The translations under genes and the position numbers were made by a program. Source: Haloferacaceae archaeon (GTDB taxonomy: Archaea; Halobacteriota; Halobacteria; Halobacteriales; Haloferacaceae). Taken from it: a DNA stretch of 5,899 bases. The stretch covers positions 1 to 5,899 of the forward strand of contig JAQCMZ010000104.1 of assembly GCA_028274825.1 (NCBI GenBank), in the 5' to 3' direction. The notes under the pieces are model-generated. The model made no database searches and had not been told where the DNA came from. It worked only from the letters and a program-made list of their open reading frames with translations. Positions 1 to 4,857 of this stretch are shown in pieces. The first letter of the stretch is position 1, and the number at the start of each line of letters is the position of its first letter.

Positions 1-125
1 GGTCACAGACCAGACCAATGACCCACCGACCTCTGTTTCGTGACACGTTCTTCGTCCAAAAGTTTCCGGAGACGGTAACCGATGCTGAATTTTTCGCTCA
101 GATCTGAAGGGCGATAACACCGATG
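1..125 (-). pseudogene. Decayed remnant of a small winged-helix DNA-binding protein (C-terminal part)
   Basis: Read on the minus strand, one frame between stops (TGA at 126-128 and TGA at 3-5) gives a stretch containing PSDLSEKFSIGYRLRKLLDE followed by ERVTKQ. This resembles helix 2 and the recognition helix of a winged helix-turn-helix. After TKQ the frame becomes implausible, but shifting one base (around + position 40) gives EVGGSLVWSVT, a typical wing strand, open to the left edge. Upstream of the TGA the same frame reads DGKAGADIDAIR with no start codon. The spacing between FSI and LRKL is about five residues shorter than usual, suggesting a small deletion. I infer a dead gene fragment carrying a stop, a frameshift and a deletion. 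The rest would lie left of the window. The similarity is judged by eye, so a chance open frame remains possible. Confidence 0.38.
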
Positions 126-194
126 TCACCGGATGGCGTCGATGTCCGCACCCGCTTTTCCGTCCAACGACTGTAATTGCTCTCGATCACAACT

Positions 195-1109
195 ATGAGT
201 GAGACACAGCGACAGATTCTAGTAACCGGTGCCACAGGCAATCAGGGCGGCGCAGTCGTCGACCACCTACTCGAAAGCGACCACGCGTTCGATGTCCACA
301 GGCTGACCCGTGAGGCGTCCAGCGACGCCGCAGCGGCGCTCGAAGATCGTGGCGTCACGATGATCGAAGGCGACCTCAATGACCCCAAGACGCTCCGAGA
401 GCCCGTCGCCGGGGCGGACGCCGTCTTCGCGGTCACCAACTTCTGGACGGTCGGGTACGATACGCAGGTCCAGCAGGGCGAGGACATCGCCACCGTCGCC
501 GCCGAGGAGGGCGTCGACCAGTTCGTCTTCTCGGGCGTCGGCAGCCACGATCAGGAAACTGGCGTTCCGCACTTCGATTCGGCCGGCGAGATCGACGACC
601 ACATCCGCAGTCTCGATCTGCCGTTCACGATCCTCAAGCCCGTCTTCTTCTTCGAGAACCTCGAAGCGTTCGCCGAGGACATCGTCGACGACGGCACGCT
701 CGCGCTCCCGCTTGCCGAGGGCGTCCCGCTACAGATGGTCAGCAACGACGATCTGGGCCACGCCGCCGCCGTCGCCTTCGAGAACCCCGACGACTTTGTC
801 GGCGAGTCAATCGACATAGCCGGCGACGAGAAGACGCTCGCAGAGACCGCCGCAGTGCTCTCGGAGGTCACCGGCGTCGACGTCGAAGCGGTCCACGTGC
901 CCATTGAGGACGCCTACGAGAGCTTCGGCGAGGAGTTCACTGTAATGTGTGAGTGGTTCAACGAGGTTGGGTATGAGGCCGATATCCCCGCCTTGGAGGG
1001 ACAGTTCGGCTTCGCATTCACGACGCTGGAAGAGTATCTCCGCGAGAACGGCTGGGAAGCTAAAGACGGGATGGCGTCGGTTCCCGGCTGGGTCAAGGCG
1101 ATGCAATAA
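195..1109 (+). CDS. NmrA-like NAD(P)-binding protein (atypical short-chain dehydrogenase/reductase family)
   Basis: A 304-residue Rossmann-fold protein. The N-terminal strand and glycine loop ILVTGATGNQGG (residues 8-19, GxxGxxG) bind the dinucleotide. Further family hallmarks are EGDLNDP (58-64), FVFSGVGSHD (110-119), GVPHFDS (123-129) and LPFTILKPVFFFENL (142-156). Length and layout match NmrA/HSCARG-type proteins, which are often NAD(P) redox sensors or regulators rather than enzymes; some are quinone or other reductases. Many relatives have Lys after HFDS in this segment, but here it is Ala130, fitting a non-catalytic or altered role. An upstream TTG at 177 would add six residues (MLSITT); I prefer ATG 195 because the usual MSETQ-type haloarchaeal start and the first Rossmann strand follow directly. 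It stands alone, with no clear TATA box at the expected distance. The substrate cannot be inferred. Confidence 0.88.
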   Translation: MSETQRQILVTGATGNQGGAVVDHLLESDHAFDVHRLTREASSDAAAALEDRGVTMIEGDLNDPKTLREPVAGADAVFAVTNFWTVGYDTQVQQGEDIATVAAEEGVDQFVFSGVGSHDQETGVPHFDSAGEIDDHIRSLDLPFTILKPVFFFENLEAFAEDIVDDGTLALPLAEGVPLQMVSNDDLGHAAAVAFENPDDFVGESIDIAGDEKTLAETAAVLSEVTGVDVEAVHVPIEDAYESFGEEFTVMCEWFNEVGYEADIPALEGQFGFAFTTLEEYLRENGWEAKDGMASVPGWVKAMQ

Positions 1110-1125
1110 CGGCATTCTCGACATA

Positions 1126-1137
1126 AATATCGATATT
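1126..1137. repeat. 12-bp perfect palindrome AATATCGATATT
   Basis: A perfect palindrome lies 17 nt after the stop of the NmrA-like gene in an AT-rich patch, within the 286-nt spacer 1110-1395. The rest of that spacer shows no convincing gene, RNA or terminator. The palindrome could be a protein-binding site or part of the 3' end of the upstream transcript. It could also be chance in AT-rich sequence. Confidence 0.3.
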
Positions 1138-1416
1138 GCCTTGATAGGAGTCTCGGCCAGGTGAGATTGGCTGGGAGCAATATTCTCGTTGCAGTGGACG
1201 GTACTGGCGAACGCACAGCTGCGATCGTACTACACTGCGCGAACGCAGGCAAAACATCAACAGGCCGCGGTATCTGTCGAAGAGTGTGGCAGAGTAGGCG
1301 AGGGAACGAGTAACGAGAGACCGGTAGTCACTCAGGCAGTCTGGCGGCGAAATCGTGCGTAGCCGTTTGCTCTCGTCACCCACGCTGTTTTGTCTATGTG
1401 TGTTGTTAATGTGGAT

Positions 1417-2019
1417 ATGGGCGGTATCGACCTTCGAGACGGGGTGTTGGAAGTCCAGCGAGAGCCAAACGATCTGGATGAACTGGCAGTCGAAGTGTCG
1501 TCTGTTCTGTCATGGCTCGATATCGACCACGCGTTCGTCGCAGGGTACGTCGCGATACTTGCGGGTCGCTCCAGAAGTACTGAGGATATCGCCGCGATCC
1601 TCGAACCGCTCTCCGAAGCTCGCGCAGCGGCGCTCGCAGATGAACTGCGTGATGCGGGATTTTGGGGTTCCGCGATGCCGTTGGACGAGCTGTCGTCGAT
1701 GCTTGCTGATGGGAGCAACATTCGCGTGGCCCGAGAAGGCGAGATGATACCCAATGTGGAATTAAAATACGCGACTGACCAGTTTGATCGGGAATCGCTC
1801 GACAACGCCATTACGGCCTGTGTCGGCGACAGTTCGCTGCCGATCGGGCCACTCGAACTCCAGATCGCGTACAAACTGTATGTGAATACCCAGAAGGACT
1901 TCGAGGATGCAGCGCATCTGTACATACTGTTCGGCGAAACGCTTAGTCATCCTGAACTCGAACGCTGGGTCAGCGAACTTGAGGTGACAGAAGCATATGA
2001 CCGACTCCAGCGATCGTGA
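1417..2019 (+). CDS. Nucleotidyltransferase-fold protein (MNT/AbiEii/DUF6036-like), first gene of an overlapping pair
   Basis: About 200 residues from ATG 1417. Alternatives are ATG 1396 (207 aa) and TTG 1390; no promoter or RBS decides between them. I chose 1417 because recognisable protein (GGIDLRDGVLEVQREPN) begins there. IDHAFVAGYVAILAGRSRST (residues 36-55) followed by EDIAAILEPL resembles the family pattern of a Gly-rich turn, an RxT segment and D-h-[DE]. Glu115 in PNVELKYAT could be the third acidic residue. The C-terminal segment PLELQIAYKLYVNTQKDFED (145-164), leading into AAHL, matches the Lys/Asp-rich helical region seen in DUF6036 and AbiEii proteins. Asp57 is present, but the second metal-binding acid is Ala59 (codon GCC), so transfer activity may be weakened or lost. 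The next gene overlaps its last 23 nt, implying co-translation. Such folds occur as toxins or antitoxins, but this protein's role is unproven. Confidence 0.75.
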   Translation: MGGIDLRDGVLEVQREPNDLDELAVEVSSVLSWLDIDHAFVAGYVAILAGRSRSTEDIAAILEPLSEARAAALADELRDAGFWGSAMPLDELSSMLADGSNIRVAREGEMIPNVELKYATDQFDRESLDNAITACVGDSSLPIGPLELQIAYKLYVNTQKDFEDAAHLYILFGETLSHPELERWVSELEVTEAYDRLQRS

Positions 2020-2230
2020 CTCGCTCTCCGAGAAACGAGAGCGTAACCGAAAGCAGCGGCTTGCACAGATCAAACGCTGGGCCGAGTACATCGAGACGAA
2101 CCCGCCAGAGACGTGGGGGCCACAGCTTAACGGACTCGTCAACTCGCAACTTGAGTCGGCCCAAAAGAGCGATCTCTCCGCTGAACAGTACCAGCGGATC
2201 GAGCGAATCAGTGATTCCCGAGACGGATAG
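1997..2230 (+). CDS. Small charged protein of 77 aa, partner of the nucleotidyltransferase-like gene
   Basis: It begins at ATG 1997 inside the end of the preceding gene, in another frame (23-nt overlap), and stops at TAG 2228. The first ~30 residues (SEKRERNRKQRLAQIKRW) form a strongly basic predicted helix. A PPETWGPQLNGLVNSQLESA core (36-55) and a charged helical tail follow. No signal peptide, membrane segment or recognised domain is visible. I recall small proteins with a similar WGPQ-N-QLESA core next to such nucleotidyltransferase-like genes in haloarchaea, but could not check this. The overlap suggests a stoichiometric binding partner. An antitoxin, toxin or cofactor role is inference only. 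Codon use and acidity match the neighbours. Confidence 0.7.
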   Translation: MTDSSDRDSLSEKRERNRKQRLAQIKRWAEYIETNPPETWGPQLNGLVNSQLESAQKSDLSAEQYQRIERISDSRDG

Positions 2231-2305
2231 AATGAGTAGCGCCGCGATTGTCGGGCGCTCTATCGACGAGTACGGAACTTTGCGAGAAGCGTGACAGTGG
2301 GATAG

Positions 2306-2701
2306 TTACCCGTTCTCTCCGTCGCTATCTGCAGATGACTCCGGTGGGGCAAGCAGCGCAGCGAGGACGCGGCCAGTTCGCGAGCCAGCAACTAATTCGT
2401 CGAGAGCGGTCATAATCGCTGCCACCCTCGAGCCTGCCCACGCTTTCGCAACAAGGCTGAGAACGTTCGCTACCGGTCGAATAAACGGCCCTACCGTTCG
2501 TGACTGGTGGAGGTCGATGACGATGACCTCGGGGTCAGGCTCGGTGGTCAGCCAGCGGTAGCAGTACGAGTTGCGCGCTACCGACGCCGTACGGGCCGTG
2601 AGCCGCTCCACAGTCCCAAGCAGAACCGAACCCTCGCGTATCTGTGTCAGCCTCGCTGTTACCGTCTGTAGCACGCGAGCCGTCCGAGAGTGTTCCCACA
2701 T
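2306..2701 (-). CDS. Conserved-looking 131-aa haloarchaeal protein of unknown function, second gene of the DUF4330 operon
   Basis: It starts at ATG 2701-2699, six nt after the TGA of the upstream DUF4330 gene; an in-frame TTG two codons earlier would abut that TGA. Tight spacing means co-transcription and likely translational coupling. The N-terminal third (EHSRTARVLQTVTARL) is amphipathic and basic. The centre reads YRWLTTEPDPEVIVIDLHQS (48-67) then RTVGPFI, a likely beta strand with surrounding helices. A helical segment follows (RPVANVLSLVAKAWAGSRVA, 75-94), and the tail PPESSADSDGENG is acidic. No signal peptide and no hydrophobic stretch long enough for a clear membrane helix, although 76-88 could lie on a membrane. 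I do not recognise a named family. Its position suggests it works with the DUF4330 protein at the inner face of the membrane, which is inference. Confidence 0.75.
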   Translation of the reverse strand: MWEHSRTARVLQTVTARLTQIREGSVLLGTVERLTARTASVARNSYCYRWLTTEPDPEVIVIDLHQSRTVGPFIRPVANVLSLVAKAWAGSRVAAIMTALDELVAGSRTGRVLAALLAPPESSADSDGENG

Positions 2702-2707
2702 CAGCAA

Positions 2708-3820
2708 TCACCTGCCGATAGCGACGACCCGTGTCTCGATATTCACGATCCCGAGATCGAGGACGACAGTCGAACCCAGTTGAATCCGCTCACCTCTGAA
2801 CTGGATGCCGTCTCTCGTCTCCGCAACTCGGAGTTCGGTCGTCAGCGTGACGTCACGCAGCGTCGGATGGTCGGAGATAACGACCGAGCCATCTTGGGCC
2901 GTCGAAATGATCTGTGCCGGTTCTGTCTCGACGTCCGTCACGTAGGCCGTTGGCACTGTCCCTGCCTGTTCAGTCTGCCCTGCTTGCAGCGCGTTCGCAG
3001 TGTCTGCACGAACCCGCGATAGCTCAAGTCGTACTGTTCGGTTTGTTAGTTCCCGGCTCTGGAGACTGCTGTCAACTTGCTCGAGACGACCGGTGATCGT
3101 GTATTCATCCGTCGGCAGCGTCACCTGCTGGCCGGGACGGAGTGCCGTCCCACCGAAACTGCGGGTGCCCTGTTGGATATAACTGGTGAGAGTCGCCTCG
3201 ACCAGTACCCGTCGCCTATCCGGGTTCGTCAGCGGGTAGACGGCGACGTCCTCGGCAGTCGCGGCGGTGTAGCCATCGATGCTGACCGCGTCACCGGGTG
3301 TGATTTTGCTCGCTTCGTCCGCCGAAACCGTATCTTGGAGGAGGACGGTCGTACTCTCGGTGTCGAGAGTCGACTGGTTGCCGACCGCGATTATTGATCC
3401 AGTGACGTTGTACGTCTCTGTATAGATATCGAGAGTGCGACCCAGATGGAATGGTCCATTGGCGTAGTTGATCTCACCGTTATCAAGAACACCCTGAAGT
3501 TCGACGCGAGCGAACACGCGCGTCTGTTCGCCCTGTGGTGTGAGGGAGAGATCGGTGATCGTTAGAGTCTCCCCCTCGGTCGGACTGTACGTATCGCCTT
3601 CACTGAGTGCGGAGACGATGTAATCCGGTTGCGTGCCCAGATCTAGCGTGACGAATGTCGTAACTGTTTCTGACGGCGAATCAGTATTGTCGCTGCCACC
3701 GAGTACAAATCCAGCGCCAGCGAGCACGACTGCGAGAGCGATGAAAATGACAAAGGCATCAACGATATTGATGATGCCAAGGAGGTTTCCCTCGTCGTCG
3801 ATTAATTTGCTCACACTCAT
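2708..3820 (-). CDS. DUF4330-type membrane-anchored protein with three tandem repeats
   Basis: A 370-residue protein. The N-terminal signature KLIDDEGNLLGIINIVDAF (5-23) runs into one membrane helix (about 20-40, ending VLAGAGFVLGG), typical of DUF4330 proteins, so the bulk should be extracytoplasmic. The exported part looks like three diverged copies at about 53-147, 157-250 and 261-369. Each starts with a short strand and a GD/AG turn. Each ends in a similar motif: FHLGRTLDIYTETYNVTGSI (124-143), LRPGQQVTLPTDEYTITGRL (227-246) and IQLGSTVVLDLGIVNIETRV (346-365). I chose ATG 3820; an upstream in-frame TTG at 3850 would add ten residues before the signature. A TATA-like AT run lies about 41-53 nt upstream of the ATG. 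DUF4330 has no established biochemical role; a cell-envelope or export function is inferred from topology. It is followed six nt later by its small partner. Confidence 0.85.
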   Translation of the reverse strand: MSVSKLIDDEGNLLGIINIVDAFVIFIALAVVLAGAGFVLGGSDNTDSPSETVTTFVTLDLGTQPDYIVSALSEGDTYSPTEGETLTITDLSLTPQGEQTRVFARVELQGVLDNGEINYANGPFHLGRTLDIYTETYNVTGSIIAVGNQSTLDTESTTVLLQDTVSADEASKITPGDAVSIDGYTAATAEDVAVYPLTNPDRRRVLVEATLTSYIQQGTRSFGGTALRPGQQVTLPTDEYTITGRLEQVDSSLQSRELTNRTVRLELSRVRADTANALQAGQTEQAGTVPTAYVTDVETEPAQIISTAQDGSVVISDHPTLRDVTLTTELRVAETRDGIQFRGERIQLGSTVVLDLGIVNIETRVVAIGR

Positions 3821-4138
3821 AGAGAGGTCTATGGCTACAGATTCTATCAAGGGGGTAAGTTCTTTTTTTATTCACCGCGGGCAGTTGATTCGGTCAGTCG
3901 ATGCTTGGCATCCACCTCTGCGTGAACGGAAAACCCCGAGCGGTGGGGTGCCAGGTCCGGAAGCCGGTCCATTCCTGTCTCTCAGTAGAGATGTATATCA
4001 CTTACCCAACTGTTTCAGGAGTGTAAGCGAGCCTGTGAAACGTGGATCTATTAGTAAATACGGCGTCTGTCGTGAACAGCATAGTATAATTTTTGTTCGG
4101 CAACTGAGAGATGTGCCGTAACGGCGCTTCGTGACCGA
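3821..4138. other. Gene-free 318-nt spacer with a hairpin cluster
   Basis: No convincing protein gene was found on either strand. Three hairpins lie close together. GGCA-T-CCACC (3907-3916) pairs with GGTGG-GG-TGCC (3942-3952), and inside this an alternative ACCCC/GGGGT stem is possible (3933-3937/3945-3949). CCGG-AAG-CCGG sits at 3957-3967. TCTCT-CAGT-AGAGA sits at 3978-3991. An AT-rich element TGTATATCAC follows, and TATAATTTTT lies near 4084-4093. The block may encode a small structured RNA or be the remains of a lost gene. No known RNA family is assigned. Confidence 0.35.
3861..3873 (-). promoter_or_regulatory. TATA-like box for the DUF4330 operon
   Basis: The minus strand reads GAATAAAAAAAGA, the strongest AT run upstream of the DUF4330 gene. 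Transcription would start about 25 nt downstream, near 3838-3842, leaving a leader of about 20 nt before ATG 3820. The run is nearly symmetric in base composition, so it could also serve rightward transcription into the hairpin cluster. Confidence 0.4.
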
Positions 4139-4594
4139 TCAGATATCGAACCGGTCGAAGTACTCACGGACATACCGGTTCGCATCCACTGGCGGTTTGG
4201 TGACGACCCGGGATTCGTCGTGTTGACTGTCGAGTTCGATCGATTGGTCACCGTCAGGGATCACCCGATAGATGACGGGAATCGTATGTCGCGTTTCGAC
4301 GCCCTCAACCGAAGTCGATTCCCAGAAGTGCTCGCTGACACCCAGACGCTCAACAGTCACCGGATCCAGTCCGAGTTCCTCCCGGGCCACACGAACTGCC
4401 GCGTCGTCGAGCCGTTCACCCTTGTAGAGGCGGCTCCCGGGCCAGAACCACTCCCCCTTTGCGGGTTCGTTCTGCCGTCGGGTCAGCAGGATGCCATCCC
4501 CGTATTCGACGACGAGATCCACACACGGCTGTGGCATATTGTCGAGACAGGTCGCGAACGTCTCCTCGGAGAGAAAGGTGTCGTAAACGTCCAT
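4139..4594 (-). CDS. Nudix hydrolase, GDP-mannose mannosyl hydrolase type
   Basis: 151 residues from ATG 4594. The frame runs further up to 4813, but that part looks non-coding and a TATA-like box sits just before 4594. The order of features matches E. coli Gmm, which hydrolyses GDP-mannose to GDP and mannose: FLSEETFATCLDN at the N-terminus (7-19), VDLVVEYGDGILLTRRQNEP (25-44), GEWFWPGSRLYKGE (47-60), a Nudix helix with REELG (71-75), and QHDE (124-127), where Gmm has its catalytic His. The box is the atypical Gmm form: the Glu after the box Arg is Val69, while Glu72 and Glu73 remain. The first box Gly is Ser54. Length (about 150) fits the family. It diverges from a glycosyltransferase, so a role in sugar-nucleotide balance for glycan synthesis is likely. 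Other sugar-nucleotide substrates are possible. Confidence 0.82.
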   Translation of the reverse strand: MDVYDTFLSEETFATCLDNMPQPCVDLVVEYGDGILLTRRQNEPAKGEWFWPGSRLYKGERLDDAAVRVAREELGLDPVTVERLGVSEHFWESTSVEGVETRHTIPVIYRVIPDGDQSIELDSQHDESRVVTKPPVDANRYVREYFDRFDI

Positions 4595-4613
4595 ACCGAG
4601 ACCTCTCGACCGA

Positions 4614-4622
4614 CAAATAAGA
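4614..4622 (-). promoter_or_regulatory. TATA-like box for the Nudix gene
   Basis: The minus strand reads TCTTATTTG about 20-28 nt before ATG 4594. This spacing implies a leaderless or nearly leaderless transcript, common in haloarchaea, and supports the internal ATG 4594 over the longer reading frame. Confidence 0.4.
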
Positions 4623-4648
4623 GCGCAGCGTTTCGCAAGCGGGTCGCA

Positions 4649-4756
4649 CGAGTCGGACACCGAGTCGTAGCTCAAGTGAGTTATGACCGATATTACGGAG
4701 TAGTCATATCTGTTTATATTGCGGCGATGAGAGAGACGTGTGAGTCGTGCGGACTC
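4649..4756. repeat. Repeated GAGTC elements in the divergent promoter spacer
   Basis: CGAGTCG occurs at 4649-4655 and again at 4661-4667, a 12-bp direct period. GAGTC recurs at 4742-4746 as the left arm of the perfect inverted repeat GAGTC-gtgcg-GACTC (4742-4756). That inverted repeat lies four nt upstream of the rightward TATA-like box. A second inverted pair, TATGAC (4682-4687) and GTCATA (4703-4708), lies between. These could be regulator-binding sites for the divergent Nudix and glycosyltransferase genes. Short arms make chance possible. Confidence 0.3.
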
Positions 4757-4760
4757 GGTG

Positions 4761-4768
4761 TATTTAAC
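4761..4768 (+). promoter_or_regulatory. TATA-like box for the glycosyltransferase transcript
   Basis: TATTTAAC lies within GTGTATTTAACAC, 26-33 nt upstream of ATG 4794 and about 90 nt upstream of the glycosyltransferase ATG. The spacing predicts a transcript starting at or just before 4794. Another AT-rich candidate, TTTATATT, occurs at 4713-4720. Confidence 0.45.
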
Positions 4769-4793
4769 ACGGGAGGTGTCTGAGACGACAACT

Positions 4794-4856
4794 ATGGCAC
4801 GGAAGCAGGACACTTGGCGATGCTGTGTCGGCGTGGTCGGCCGGGTGAATTGGTGA
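4794..4856 (+). CDS. Possible 20-codon leader ORF upstream of the glycosyltransferase
   Basis: ATG 4794 to TGA 4854-4856 encodes MARKQDTWRCCVGVVGRVNW, basic and with a Cys pair. It sits 26-33 nt after a TATA-like box, as expected for a leaderless start, and ends one nt before the glycosyltransferase ATG in a different frame. It could be a leader peptide whose translation feeds reinitiation at 4858, or simply an untranslated leader that happens to be open. Confidence 0.28.
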   Translation: MARKQDTWRCCVGVVGRVNW

Positions 4857-4857
4857 G

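Noticed and set aside
242..1124. Several antisense and shifted frames over the NmrA gene
   Set aside because: They follow GC-rich codon periodicity, are Arg/Ser-rich and show no motifs. They are shadows of the real gene.
1131..1310. Plus-strand open stretch in the spacer (contains SNILVAVDGTGERTAAIV)
   Set aside because: No ATG start and no family I can recognise. A decayed gene is possible, but the evidence is too thin.
2235..2259. GCGCC/GGCGC stem between the convergent genes as a terminator
   Set aside because: Only five pairs with a ten-nt loop and no following T run, so it is not supportable as a terminator.
2232..2294. 20-codon ORF MSSAAIVGRSIDEYGTLREA starting one nt after the small partner gene
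   Set aside because: Too short to judge, with no motif or promoter. It lies between convergent genes and may be chance.
3951..3967. CCAGGTCCGGAAG resembles the conserved helix 8 core of signal recognition particle RNA
   Set aside because: The following bases (CCGG) do not match the conserved 3' side of that helix, and the rest of an ~300-nt archaeal 7S RNA cannot be traced around it. Probably coincidence.
3633..4121. Long plus-strand open frame across the DUF4330 start and the spacer
   Set aside because: It overlaps the DUF4330 N-terminus antisense. The spacer part has low-complexity Arg/Pro/Ser composition without recognisable motifs, and no start or promoter fits.
4595..4813. Longer version of the Nudix protein starting near 4813
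   Set aside because: The extra N-terminal 73 residues are Cys/Arg/Ser-rich and unlike the family. They would cross the rightward TATA-like box, and a TATA-like box lies just upstream of ATG 4594.
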